NCBI RefSeq assembly: GCF_025641885.1 | Contig: NZ_JAOTQN010000005.1 | Coordinates: 1-64,000 of the forward strand | Origin: Pyrobaculum sp. 3827-6 | Lineage (GTDB): Archaea; Thermoproteota; Thermoprotei; Thermoproteales; Thermoproteaceae | DNA: 64,000 nt | Reading direction: 5' to 3' | In this document: piece after piece, positions 37,190-45,504 of the stretch | Layout: each line of letters begins with the position of its first letter | How positions within the stretch are numbered: the stretch's first letter is position 1 | The notes under the pieces: model-generated | What the model was told of the DNA's origin: nothing | What the model saw: only the letters and a program-made list of their open reading frames with translations | The model's database searches: none | Position numbers and translations under genes: made by a program

Positions 37190-37851
37190 ACCAACCCAGC
37201 CGCCGCCTCAGCCGCCGCCACCGCTCTGCAGACCACCTGAGCCGCGTCTAGACTCTCCCCCCCGAGGCTGTATCTAGCCGCGGCCCTCTCTAATAGCCAC
37301 TTGTTTTCAAAATCGCCGTGTGGGAAGCCGCCGACCACCACGACCGAGTTTAGCACATCGGCGCCTATCTCGTAGAGGGGCTTCCTCGAACCGGATTCGT
37401 GAAACACAACCCACCTACCCCCCAACTCGCCGAGGAGGTCCCCCAGCCCCTCTCTGCGGAGCTCCATAAGCGGCTCGCCCCGCGGGGGCACCCTCCCGAG
37501 GGCGTATAGTTGCTCCACGAGCGAGACGAAGTTGTTGTAGTTCTTGGGAATGCGGGCCCTGGGATCCACAGCTATTACGTAGTCGTCGCGTGTGTGTATA
37601 TACGCCCTCCCCATGCCCCTCCTCGTGTGGAGGCTGTATTGAAACACCAGCAGAACTTGGTGGACTATGTCGGGCCTCCCCCTCCTCTCAGCGTCGGCCA
37701 GCCCCGACATGGCGGGGTGGTGCCTCGCCCTGTCTAGCAAAATCTCGCCGGGCCTCTTCCCCCTCCTCCTGGCGTCTGCCAGCACCGCCGGGTGCCGCCA
37801 GAGCTCCCTCGGCACAAGCTCAAGAGCCGACTCCGCCAAGACCAGGATCAC
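37186..37851 (-). CDS. nep1: Ribosome biogenesis pseudouridine N1-methyltransferase Nep1
   Basis: 221 residues of the SPOUT-fold Nep1/Emg1 family, which methylates a pseudouridine of 16S rRNA and helps small-subunit assembly. The hallmark RRGRPDIVHQVLLV is present, followed by RAYIHTRDDYVIAVDPRARIP and the SAM-binding knot VVVVGGFPHGDFEN near the C-terminus. The gene overlaps rpoL upstream and the hypothetical gene downstream by four bases each. Confidence 0.92.
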   Translation of the reverse strand: MILVLAESALELVPRELWRHPAVLADARRRGKRPGEILLDRARHHPAMSGLADAERRGRPDIVHQVLLVFQYSLHTRRGMGRAYIHTRDDYVIAVDPRARIPKNYNNFVSLVEQLYALGRVPPRGEPLMELRREGLGDLLGELGGRWVVFHESGSRKPLYEIGADVLNSVVVVGGFPHGDFENKWLLERAAARYSLGGESLDAAQVVCRAVAAAEAAAGLV

Positions 37852-38117
37852 GAAAAGAAGCTCTTCTCCAGCTCCTCCAGGTCGGACAGTATCGCATTTA
37901 CCGCCCTCTGCACGGCCTCTAGCGGGTTGCCCCTCCTCACCTTTATTTTGAAGTATACGTTTTCCTGCAGGGGGTGGTCTACGTCGAACTGCACGTACTC
38001 CACATCGGGGTCGTTTGAGAGGTACTCCACGAGGGGGGAAAATAGGGTGTAGGTGTCCCCCCTGGCCTTGATCTCTAGGTAGCGGTCATCTAGCTTCAGG
38101 ATTTCGATCTGCAACAC
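37848..38117 (-). CDS. rpoL: DNA-directed RNA polymerase subunit L
   Basis: An 89-residue Rpb11/AC19-type assembly subunit that dimerises with subunit D. Segments DTYTLFSPLVEYLSNDPDVEY and DHPLQENVYFKIKV match the family. Start GTG at 38117. It heads a tight operon with nep1, 18 bases after the DUF2067-type gene. Confidence 0.93.
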   Translation of the reverse strand: MLQIEILKLDDRYLEIKARGDTYTLFSPLVEYLSNDPDVEYVQFDVDHPLQENVYFKIKVRRGNPLEAVQRAVNAILSDLEELEKSFFS

Positions 38118-38135
38118 GCCTCAAACCACCTAGAC

Positions 38136-38723
38136 TTATTTAAATTTTGATAGAAGCATACGCCTAGCCTCCTCCAGTCTGTACCTCAAACTGATGACTC
38201 CGCCTCTGTTCAAAAACCCCTCGCCTACCAGCTCCTCCACGGCCCTCTCCACCGGCAGGCCCTTCGCGAAGGCGTAGACCACGGCCACCTTCTTGGCCTG
38301 GGGGGTGAGCGGTAGCTTCTCGGCCTCTTCATACAGCCTTGACAGCTTTTCAGCGGTGGTGAGCACCTCCTCGTAGCTGGCGGATGTTACTAGGACGTCT
38401 CCGCGGACTGTGGAGGGGCGCCCCGTCGCAGATAGGGCGTCTGCAACTGCGTCGGGGGGCACAGGCCTCGCCAACTCCGCGTCTCTGAACAACACGAGGA
38501 GGGGGATTTGGAGGGGGCGCCGGGCGCCCTTGGCGAGGCCCGCCAAGCTCTTCACCACGGTGGCGGCGTCTTTAAGCTCCCTGGCGTCGCCCTCCAGCTG
38601 GATGTAGACATGTGTAAGGCGCGTGTTCACTAGGTAAGGCGTCTTCACGTGCCTCTCCAGCAACGTGAGGAAGCGCTCCACCTCCTCTCTCGTTCGGAAT
38701 TTGAAAGACAGAGTTAGGTACAC
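38136..38723 (-). CDS. DUF2067-type archaeal protein
   Basis: 195 residues. The N-terminal part (YLTLSFKFRTREEVERFLTLL) and the C-terminal helical part (KVAVVYAFAKGLPVERAVEELV) resemble the uncharacterised archaeal DUF2067 family, usually found beside csl4 and rpoL as here. Function unknown; an RNA-metabolism link is inferred from context. Start GTG at 38723. The AT-rich region 38743-38760 carries TATA elements for this gene and for csl4 divergently. Confidence 0.7.
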   Translation of the reverse strand: MYLTLSFKFRTREEVERFLTLLERHVKTPYLVNTRLTHVYIQLEGDARELKDAATVVKSLAGLAKGARRPLQIPLLVLFRDAELARPVPPDAVADALSATGRPSTVRGDVLVTSASYEEVLTTAEKLSRLYEEAEKLPLTPQAKKVAVVYAFAKGLPVERAVEELVGEGFLNRGGVISLRYRLEEARRMLLSKFK

Positions 38724-38778
38724 CGACGCCCCACGGAGCTGGGGTTAAAAATTTAAAGAAGCCGTATGTAGACGAGCC

Positions 38779-39315
38779 GTGAGGAGGATAATAGTGACGC
38801 CGGGCGAGTTGGTGGCGTACGCCGAGGAGTTTGAGACGAAGGGCGCTGTGTACGCCGTTGACTACCGGTACATAGCCGCGGCGCTGGGGGTCGCGGCGTA
38901 CGACGAGAAGACCCACACGGCCGTTGTAAAGCCGGTGAGGCCGCCCGCGATTCCGCAGACGGGCTCCGTGGTCTACTGCCAGGTGACCGGCGAGGGGAGG
39001 AGGGCCTACCAGTTGAGGTGCTTCGCTGTTGAGGAGGGCCGGGGGCCCTCTGAACTGAAGTATGTAGTATCCGGCGTCTTGCCGCACTTCTTCTCTGACG
39101 GCGAGGTGGGCATAGGGGACTACATAAGAGGGAGGGTTGTGTCGACATACGGGCCTCCCATCGTCGTCTCTATAAGAGGCCCCACCTACGGCGCGGTGCT
39201 GTCCCGCTGCCCCAGGTGCGGATCTGTGCTGAGGAGGAGGGGCTCCACGCTGTACTGCCCCAACTGCGGGGTGGAGGTTAAGAGGAAGATAGCAGTAGGG
39301 CACTATTCCACGTAA
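38779..39315 (+). CDS. csl4: Exosome complex RNA-binding protein Csl4
   Basis: 178 residues: an N-terminal domain (VTPGELVAYAEEFETKGAVY), a central S1 RNA-binding domain and a C-terminal zinc ribbon with CPRCGS and CPNCG. It caps the archaeal exosome (Rrp41/Rrp42) that degrades and polyadenylates RNA. Start GTG at 38779, about 25 bases after TATA element AAATTTAAAG. It is divergent from the DUF2067/rpoL/nep1 genes, a conserved archaeal neighbourhood. Confidence 0.93.
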   Translation: MRRIIVTPGELVAYAEEFETKGAVYAVDYRYIAAALGVAAYDEKTHTAVVKPVRPPAIPQTGSVVYCQVTGEGRRAYQLRCFAVEEGRGPSELKYVVSGVLPHFFSDGEVGIGDYIRGRVVSTYGPPIVVSIRGPTYGAVLSRCPRCGSVLRRRGSTLYCPNCGVEVKRKIAVGHYST

Positions 39316-39345
39316 CTTTTATAAAAACACTAAACTATCAGGTTG

Positions 39346-39705
39346 GTGGAGTCTATTTTAAAAGAGCTCAAGCAGTACTGGGGCCAGTTTACCTCCACAG
39401 ACATCGCAAAGACCTTCAACGCCGAGTTAGAGAAATTCGAAAAGTGGCTGAGGGAGGTGGGTGTGAAGCTCTTCTCGATAAGGGCGAGAGAGGCGGCTGA
39501 GAGAGGCAACCCAGTCGCCAGAGACTACCCCGAGCAGTACGTCAAGGGGCTCGTGAGGAGGGGGCAGGCCAAGATTTTGGTAAATATGTTCGCCGCCTAC
39601 CTAGTCCACAACGGGTTGACGACGCAGTACTGGCTAATACGCAATAAATACGTAGCAGGCGGCGAGTCTATAGCCACGTGGCTCAGACTCCTCAGAAAAA
39701 TATAA
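39346..39705 (+). CDS. Hypothetical protein (119 residues)
   Basis: A soluble, mostly helical basic protein (VESILKELKQYWGQFTSTDIAKT at the start, ending TWLRLLRKI). Start is GTG at 39346, or the adjoining TTG at 39343; TATA element ACTTTTATAA (about 39316) fits either as a leaderless start. I do not recognise the family. A box C/D sRNA follows 23 bases after the stop. Confidence 0.65.
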   Translation: MESILKELKQYWGQFTSTDIAKTFNAELEKFEKWLREVGVKLFSIRAREAAERGNPVARDYPEQYVKGLVRRGQAKILVNMFAAYLVHNGLTTQYWLIRNKYVAGGESIATWLRLLRKI

Positions 39706-39726
39706 TAGGGGACAGGTAGGGGAGGG

Positions 39727-39779
39727 AGGTGATGCAGGTCTTTAGTTCTGACTGGTGAAGAGGAACCCACGAACTGATC
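39727..39779 (+). ncRNA. Box C/D guide sRNA
   Basis: C box GTGATGC (39729-39735), 12-nt guide AGGTCTTTAGTT, D' box CTGA (39748-39751), 3-nt spacer, C' box GTGAAGA (39755-39761), 12-nt guide GGAACCCACGAA, D box CTGA (39774-39777). The 12/3/12 geometry equals that of the sRNA at 16628. A TATA-like AAAATATAAT about 25 bases upstream could start it. The C box ends in C rather than A, and the terminal stem is weak. The D guide is complementary over ten bases (TCGTGGGTTC) to the T arm of the tRNA-Arg at 7936-7945. Confidence 0.8.
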
Positions 39780-39798
39780 AGCGGGTTACAACACGCGG

Positions 39799-40044
39799 TT
39801 ACAACACGCCCAGCCTGCTGAGGAGATCCATTGCGTTGTGCTCCCCGGTTAGCTTTACGTAGGCCTTCTTCTCGCCCCGGGGCGTTATCACGGTGTTGAC
39901 CTTCTCTACGTCGACGCCGTAGAGCCTCTTCACCTCATCTGCTATCTGCTTCTTGGTGGCGTGCCTCTCAACGACTAGGGTAATCTTGTTCTCCTTCTCG
40001 GCGAGGCGCAGCGCCTTCTCCGTCACAACCAGCCTCCTGATCAT
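39799..40044 (-). CDS. rpl23: Ribosomal protein uL23
   Basis: 81 residues; large-subunit protein near the peptide exit. VTEKALRLAEKENKITLVV, the ATKKQIADEVKRLYGV segment and TPRGEKKAYVKL are characteristic. The ATG at 40044 overlaps the rpl4 stop by four bases. It is the last gene of an L3-L4-L23 operon; L2, usually next in archaea, is not here. Confidence 0.95.
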   Translation of the reverse strand: MIRRLVVTEKALRLAEKENKITLVVERHATKKQIADEVKRLYGVDVEKVNTVITPRGEKKAYVKLTGEHNAMDLLSRLGVL

Positions 40045-40889
40045 AGGAACAATCTGCCGAGCTTTTCAACAGCAGGGACTGTCCAGAGAGTCAGCCTCCC
40101 CGGGACGCCTCCGGGCGCGAGAACCAGCATGTTTAGGTTATTTACAGCGACGACGTCGACGCCTGGGAAGTTCCTCACAGCCGCCGCCAGAGGCGCCTCT
40201 GCGTCTGAGACCACCACCAACACGCTCTTGGGCTCCTTGTACCGCCTCCCCCTCATCTTGCCCTTGCCAGATCTAATCTTTACCCCCTCCGCGGCCCTCT
40301 CGACGTCTAGCCACAGCCCCAGCGCCTGTAACAACTTCCTCGCCTCCCTCGCCCTGCCTATCTTCTCCACGTCTCCCGTAACCACGACCGGAAGCGCCGG
40401 CACCTTGTCAACTACGTGGCCCCTCGCCGCCACCCACGACCTGTATCCCGTGGCCGCGATGGCCGACCTAATAGCCAGGTTCTTCTCCTTCTTGTTAATC
40501 TCCTCGTGGAGCTTCTTCTCCACCCTCGGCGGGTGGGCCCTCCTGCCGCCTCTTGTGTTCGGGGCGAAACAGCCCCTGGGCCAGAGAGAGCCCTTGTGCC
40601 GCGGAATTCTGGCTATCCCAAGCCCCACGCCGAACGACTCACAGCTGTGCTCCTTGCCGGCGCCTTCGTATACGCCCTTTGGCTGGAACCGCGCGCTCAG
40701 AGCGCTTAGATACGCCCTCCTGATTAAATCCGGCCGAACCGGCTCTAGGAAGTGGATGGGGGCGTCTATATCAGCCACGTAGGCCCCGTCGGGGCCGTAT
40801 ACCTTCAGCTTGCGCACAGGCCCCTCCGGCAATGGCTGTAGATAGGGGCTGAGATCCAGCAACTTAAACTTAAGCAACACCTCGTTCAT
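40041..40889 (-). CDS. rpl4: Ribosomal protein uL4
   Basis: 282 residues, archaeal/eukaryotic type. Recognisable are FGVGLGIARIPRHKGSLWP, FAPNTRGGRRAHPPRVEK, and SGKGKMRGRRYKEPKSVLVV, which correspond to the exit-tunnel loop and core. The ATG at 40889 is chosen over the adjoining GTG at 40892 because of the TATA element TTTATAAAC about 24 bases upstream, which suggests an additional promoter inside the operon. Confidence 0.94.
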   Translation of the reverse strand: MNEVLLKFKLLDLSPYLQPLPEGPVRKLKVYGPDGAYVADIDAPIHFLEPVRPDLIRRAYLSALSARFQPKGVYEGAGKEHSCESFGVGLGIARIPRHKGSLWPRGCFAPNTRGGRRAHPPRVEKKLHEEINKKEKNLAIRSAIAATGYRSWVAARGHVVDKVPALPVVVTGDVEKIGRAREARKLLQALGLWLDVERAAEGVKIRSGKGKMRGRRYKEPKSVLVVVSDAEAPLAAAVRNFPGVDVVAVNNLNMLVLAPGGVPGRLTLWTVPAVEKLGRLFL

Positions 40890-40911
40890 CACTGCGCCTG
40901 TTGCGCCCCGT

Positions 40912-41928
40912 TTATAAACTTTGTGAACTTACCCAAACCACCTGCGGCTCCGCGGCGGGCGGCGCCTTGCGAGGCGGCCTCACGGGGTACCTTAGCACCA
41001 CCAGCCTCTTCCTCGCCCCGGGGACGCTGCCCTGCACGAGGATGTACGGCCCCTTCACCACTCCGTAGTGGAGGAAGCCGGACTTCGGCGTAATCTCGGC
41101 GCCGCTCTCGCCGATTTTCAACAGCCTCTTGTTGTACTCAGTCCTCTGGTGGAACCCCATCTGGCCGGGCCTCGGCTGTGTAAACATCAAAGCCGGAGCC
41201 TGGGGGCCTATGGTGCCGGTCCTCCTGTGGCCCTTCCTGTGCTTGTGCCAGCGGGGCAGGATGGTGACTCCGAACCTCTTAACGACGCCCTGGTAGCCCT
41301 TCCCCTTGGTAACTGCAATCACGTCGACAAGCTGACCCGCCGTAAACACGTCCTTAGGCGACACGGTCTTGCCCAGTAGGGAGAGGGCGTACTTTATCCT
41401 CTCGTCTACGCTCGGCACTCCCCCAACCGGTATCTCCAACAGCTCTGGGGTCTTCTTGCCGATGCCGGAGAGGTGGGGCTGCGTCGCGACTAGAGCCCTC
41501 ACGTCCACCGCCACGTCTCTAAACTCCTCCAGCTTCTTCATCTGCTTCTCCACATCCACCTTCTCCGGCAACGTCAAAACCCTCTGGAGGTACTTCGGCA
41601 ACTCGGCCGACCAGGCCTCGGCCACGGCGCGTCGGTAGCCGTTCGCCGGGTCGAGGGTGTAGAGCCTCACCCCCCAGACGTAAAGCGGCGGGGCATCCAG
41701 CACAGTGACCGCCCTCACCACCTCCTTGCCGTAGAGCGGGCTGGTGGGCCTGTCGTCCACCACCACTGCGTGAACCATCCCGGCTTTATACGCCGCGAAC
41801 CCCAGCAACGTGGGCTTGCCTAGATTTAAGTCTGGCCAGGTGCGCACCCTGGGTACGATGTCCGCGGCGCGCTTCCTCGGGTATACCCCCATTGAGCCGC
41901 GGCGCGGCCTATTAATCTTAAGACCCAT
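40912..41928 (-). CDS. rpl3: Ribosomal protein uL3
   Basis: 338 residues, archaeal/eukaryotic type. The N-terminus INRPRRGSMGVYPRKRA, the KGYQGVVKRFGV segment and HKHRKGHRRTGTIGPQAP are typical. ATG at 41928 follows TATA element TTTATAAAC (about 41956-41948), giving a leaderless mRNA; the longer frame begins inside the promoter region. It heads the L3-L4-L23 set. Confidence 0.95.
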   Translation of the reverse strand: MGLKINRPRRGSMGVYPRKRAADIVPRVRTWPDLNLGKPTLLGFAAYKAGMVHAVVVDDRPTSPLYGKEVVRAVTVLDAPPLYVWGVRLYTLDPANGYRRAVAEAWSAELPKYLQRVLTLPEKVDVEKQMKKLEEFRDVAVDVRALVATQPHLSGIGKKTPELLEIPVGGVPSVDERIKYALSLLGKTVSPKDVFTAGQLVDVIAVTKGKGYQGVVKRFGVTILPRWHKHRKGHRRTGTIGPQAPALMFTQPRPGQMGFHQRTEYNKRLLKIGESGAEITPKSGFLHYGVVKGPYILVQGSVPGARKRLVVLRYPVRPPRKAPPAAEPQVVWVSSQSL

Positions 41929-42002
41929 AGCGCCCCGCAACGGCCTAGTTTATAAACTTTCAAACTCCGCCAATCTATAAATACGCAATTCGGTGGCGAT
42001 AC

Positions 42003-42320
42003 ATGCGCCAGTTAAAGAAGTGGAGGTGTGCGGTGTGTGGAGAGGAGGTGGTGGAGGGGCAGGTCTTCACTTTCTACGCCAAGGGCCCCGTCCACTGGGA
42101 GTGTCTAGAAAAGGAGCTGGCCGGCAGGCTGTACAAAGACGTCGACGCCGCGGCGTTGCTTAGACTAGACCACTACCTACACGAAGGCATAGTCCTCGCC
42201 AAACAGCTAGAATACCTCGCCCAAAACGAAAAAACCAAAGAACGCATAAGAGAAATACGCAAACAGCTAGAGACGCTAGCCGCCAAGCTGACAAATGAAA
42301 TTACCAGTAGCCAACCCTAG
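42003..42320 (+). CDS. DUF2175-type zinc-finger protein
   Basis: 105 residues. The N-terminal part has CAVCGEEVVEGQVFTFYAKG and HWECLEKEL, a treble-clef-like zinc site (Cys, Cys, His, Cys); the rest is helical (LEYLAQNEKTKERIREIRKQLETLA). It matches the uncharacterised archaeal DUF2175 layout. ATG at 42003, divergent from rpl3. Confidence 0.7.
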   Translation: MRQLKKWRCAVCGEEVVEGQVFTFYAKGPVHWECLEKELAGRLYKDVDAAALLRLDHYLHEGIVLAKQLEYLAQNEKTKERIREIRKQLETLAAKLTNEITSSQP

Positions 42321-42389
42321 CCCCGATTTTTAACGTAGCCGCATCCCTTACAGTCTTTTTAGCAAGCTCCTCCATAGCGTCGGCGAGAT

Positions 42390-42539
42390 CTAGCTGTCTG
42401 GATTAAGGCCGTTGAGCTGAAGAGTGCATAGGTTAAGAGCGATCTCGACGTGTAATCCAAACCTAGCGTCGTGAAGAGCCTCTCTAAGCCTATCTAGTTG
42501 ATACCGCTCAGCATCAATCCGCAGCTTCTCAGGAGCCAC
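42390..42539 (-). pseudogene. Short helical ORF or decayed PaREP1-like remnant
   Basis: A 49-codon minus-strand frame from GTG at 42539 (VAPEKLRIDAERYQLDRL...) to TAG at 42390. A TATA-like GTTTAATAG (about 42563-42555) fits a leaderless start. A shifted frame continues downstream toward 42300 with DLADAMEELAKKTVRDAATL, so together they look like a longer helical protein broken by a frameshift. The RLREALHDARFGL stretch is reminiscent of PaREP1-family helices of Pyrobaculum, but the resemblance is weak. It fills most of the 300-base spacer 42321-42623, where I see nothing else except the alpha-glucosidase promoter. Confidence 0.4.
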
Positions 42540-42623
42540 GGTTTTACCAGTCTATTAAACCTTTCAACAGCCCGGTGCCTTGCACGGGAGAGGTGATTTA
42601 AATAGCGCCAATATTCACCACCG

Positions 42624-44702
42624 GTGTCTCTGCAGGTGGGGAAGAAAAGCGTAAAGCTGGCGTTGGGTAGGCAGATACTTACATTCGATCTACCCCCCGG
42701 CGAGCCGCGGCCCCACGCAACCTTCGACGGCAGGACGCTTAGGGCTTCGTGTTGCGGCGTGGAGACGGAGCTGGTCGTCGAGCAGACACGCGGCGGCGTG
42801 GCTATACGGAAGAGGCTGGGAGCCAGGGAACACGTCTTCGGCCTCGGCACCAGGGCTTATCCACCTGATAGGAGGAGGGGCCGCTTTGTGCTTTTCAACA
42901 ACGACCTCTACGGCTACCAGCTGGGGATGGACCCCCTCTACGCATCTATCCCCCTCCTCGTCTTTGTGGAGGGGGGCAGGGCCTTCGGCGTGGCGGTTAA
43001 CAGCCCGGCCTACGGCGTCGCCGACGTGGGAGCTACTAGATACGGCGAGGTGGTGGTGGAAGTGGAGGACGCGCCGGAGGTGTACCTCCTCTTCGGGCCG
43101 GCCCCCCTTGAGGTGTACGAGACCTACAGCGAGGTGACCGGCAGGCCCTTCCTGCCGCCGAGGTGGGCCATGGGGCTTCACATATCGAGATACTCCTACG
43201 AGCCCCAGACGGCCGCCGCCGAGGTGGTGAGGGAGGTGCTAGAGGCGGCTCCTGTAGAGGCGGTGTATCTAGACATCGACTACATGGACCGCTACAAGCA
43301 GTTCACCTGGGACCTCAAGAAGTTCCCGGACCCCCGCGGCTTTGTGGAGGAGATGCACGAGCTGGGGGTGAGGGTGGTCGCGATTATAGATCCGTACATC
43401 AAGGCGGAGCCCGGCTACAAGCCCTTCGAAAAACTGCTAGACTGCCTACTCGTCACGGAGAACGACGAGATCTTCCTCGCGAGGGGGTGGCCAGGCCTCT
43501 CGGCGTTGCCCGACTTCCTAAACCCCCGGTGTAGGGAGGCTTGGGCGGCGTTGGTGGAGGAGTTCGTCGCCAGCTACGGGATAGACGGCGTGTGGCTAGA
43601 CATGAACGAGCCCACGGTATTCAACTGCGACGCGCTGGCCACCAGGTCCAGGATCTACGCCCTGGCGGGGGCCACGCCGCACCCCCTCACGAGAGATGAG
43701 CTTTACTGCAAGGCGCCCCGCGGCGCCTACCACGTCCTCAACGGAGAGAAGATCCCCCATGAAAAAGTGCGGGGCCTGTACCCCTACTTCGAGGCCGAGG
43801 CCACGTACGAGGCGCTACGGAGGGCTGGTAGGGAGCCCTTCATACTCTCCAGATCGGGCTACCTGGGCATCCAGAAATACGCCGCTCTGTGGACCGGCGA
43901 CGTGCCCAGCACCTGGGAGGGGCTTAGGCTGACCGTGATGGCGGTACTCGGCCTCTCGGCCTCCGGAGTCCCCTTCGTGGGGGCTGACGTGGGGGGCTTC
44001 GCCGGCGTCGGCGATTACGAGCTGGCGGCTAGGTGGTACCAGGCGGCGGCTCTGTTCCCCCTGTTCCGCGTCCATAGGGACAAGGCCACGCCAGACGCGG
44101 AGCTCACCAGGCTACCCGCCAAGTACAGGCAGATGGCTCTGGAGGCGGTGAGGCTGAGGCTGAGGCTCATGCCGTACCTCCGCCACCTCGCCTGGGACGC
44201 CCACCTACACGGCCACCCCATAGTGAGGCCCCTCGGCTTGGAGTTCCCCGACGACGAAGACGCGTTTAAGATACACGACGAGTACATGTTGGGGCCCCAC
44301 CTCCTCTACGCCCCCATACTAGACAAGGGGGCTAGGGCGAGGGACGTCTACCTCCCCAGGGGAGCCTGGCTGGAGCTGGAGACCGGGAGGGCCCACCTAG
44401 GCCCCAGCTGGATCGCCTCGGAGTCCCAGATGCCTCTCTACGTGAGGACGGGCTCCGCCGTGCCCACCCAGGAGGGTCTGTTGATATATGGAGAGGGGGA
44501 GTGGACCATATACACAGACGAGGGCCCCGTGCGCGTAGAGCGCCGGGGCGGCTCGGTGAAGGCTGGGTGCAGGTGGCGCGGCATCTACATACTGGGGGAG
44601 GCGCTGGACGAGGTTGAGGTAGACGGCGTGAGGGCGCGGGGGGCCGCCGCGAGGATCGGCACCTACGTAGAGCAGGGCGACTGCGGTATGTCCACTACGT
44701 AG
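42624..44702 (+). CDS. malA: GH31 alpha-glucosidase
   Basis: 692 residues of glycosyl hydrolase family 31, like MalA of Sulfolobus; releases glucose from maltose and malto-oligosaccharides. The nucleophile Asp is in WLDMNEPTVF and the acid/base region in WTGDVPSTWEGLR; the beta-sandwich N-terminus has HVFGLGTRAYPPDRR. There is no signal peptide, so it is cytoplasmic. Start GTG at 42624, about 25 bases after TATA element GATTTAAATAG. Its end overlaps the convergent aroK by 40 bases. Confidence 0.93.
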   Translation: MSLQVGKKSVKLALGRQILTFDLPPGEPRPHATFDGRTLRASCCGVETELVVEQTRGGVAIRKRLGAREHVFGLGTRAYPPDRRRGRFVLFNNDLYGYQLGMDPLYASIPLLVFVEGGRAFGVAVNSPAYGVADVGATRYGEVVVEVEDAPEVYLLFGPAPLEVYETYSEVTGRPFLPPRWAMGLHISRYSYEPQTAAAEVVREVLEAAPVEAVYLDIDYMDRYKQFTWDLKKFPDPRGFVEEMHELGVRVVAIIDPYIKAEPGYKPFEKLLDCLLVTENDEIFLARGWPGLSALPDFLNPRCREAWAALVEEFVASYGIDGVWLDMNEPTVFNCDALATRSRIYALAGATPHPLTRDELYCKAPRGAYHVLNGEKIPHEKVRGLYPYFEAEATYEALRRAGREPFILSRSGYLGIQKYAALWTGDVPSTWEGLRLTVMAVLGLSASGVPFVGADVGGFAGVGDYELAARWYQAAALFPLFRVHRDKATPDAELTRLPAKYRQMALEAVRLRLRLMPYLRHLAWDAHLHGHPIVRPLGLEFPDDEDAFKIHDEYMLGPHLLYAPILDKGARARDVYLPRGAWLELETGRAHLGPSWIASESQMPLYVRTGSAVPTQEGLLIYGEGEWTIYTDEGPVRVERRGGSVKAGCRWRGIYILGEALDEVEVDGVRARGAAARIGTYVEQGDCGMSTT

Positions 44703-45478
44703 ACCCTGCCGTATTTAGACAGAGCCTCGGCGAGGCCCTCCGGGTCTTCCGTGATAAAGACGTGGGAGGGCCCGGTGCCCGACACCCCGCCCACGGCCCC
44801 CATCCTCAGCGCCTCTAGCCACGGCTCCGGCGGGTAGCCCAGGGCGTAGCCGTACGCCGCGGCGTTTATCGCCATCGCCTCTCTCCACATGCCCAGCCCC
44901 GCGTAGGCCACCGCGGTCCTAACCAGAGGCGCCACGGCCCTCATCTCCTCGAGCCTATGCCTCCTCTTCTCGTAGGGCGGTATCAACACGACGGCCCTCC
45001 CAGACACCTCCAGCTCTCTAATCACCACGAGCTTGTGGTTGTCGGTGAGGTAGCTCCTCCCCACGGCGCTCGCCACGGCGTCGTCAAAAGCCCCCGTGAC
45101 GCTTATCCCAGCCCACTTGCTCAACTCGGCGTTTAGCCTAGCCACGTCGAAGAGATCCACCTCGGCCCCGGCCAGCGACGCCGCCGCCCTGATAATTGCG
45201 TTGACCGTGGCGCTACTAGACTTAAGCCCACCCGCGGTGGGCAGATCGCCGGTGATCCTGACGGCTAGGGGCCCCGTCCCGAACCTCTCGGCAACCCTCT
45301 CCACAATCATCACCACCGGCCCCACGTCCACGTCGGCGTATGTAGAGACCGAGGTCCGGTCGGAGCGGCACACCTCAGCCACCACCCTCAGCGATATGGG
45401 GAAAGCCGCCCCGTGCCCGGTGGCTATGGCGTTGATCACAGTCCCCCCGCCGTACGCACACGCCACGGCGCACTGCAC
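44663..45478 (-). CDS. aroK: Archaeal shikimate kinase (GHMP family)
   Basis: 271 residues of the GHMP-kinase-type archaeal shikimate kinase, unrelated to bacterial AroK. ATP-binding motif PTAGGLKSSSATVNAI is diagnostic; the N-terminal YGGGTVINAIATGHGAAF and the C-terminal GGVSGTGPSHVFI are also typical. It phosphorylates shikimate in the common aromatic pathway. Start GTG at 45478 with a TATA element (GATTTATAG) upstream. Confidence 0.93.
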   Translation of the reverse strand: MQCAVACAYGGGTVINAIATGHGAAFPISLRVVAEVCRSDRTSVSTYADVDVGPVVMIVERVAERFGTGPLAVRITGDLPTAGGLKSSSATVNAIIRAAASLAGAEVDLFDVARLNAELSKWAGISVTGAFDDAVASAVGRSYLTDNHKLVVIRELEVSGRAVVLIPPYEKRRHRLEEMRAVAPLVRTAVAYAGLGMWREAMAINAAAYGYALGYPPEPWLEALRMGAVGGVSGTGPSHVFITEDPEGLAEALSKYGRVYVVDIPQSPCST

Positions 45479-45504
45479 AAGAGTCGGTACGCACCCCTAT
45501 AAAT

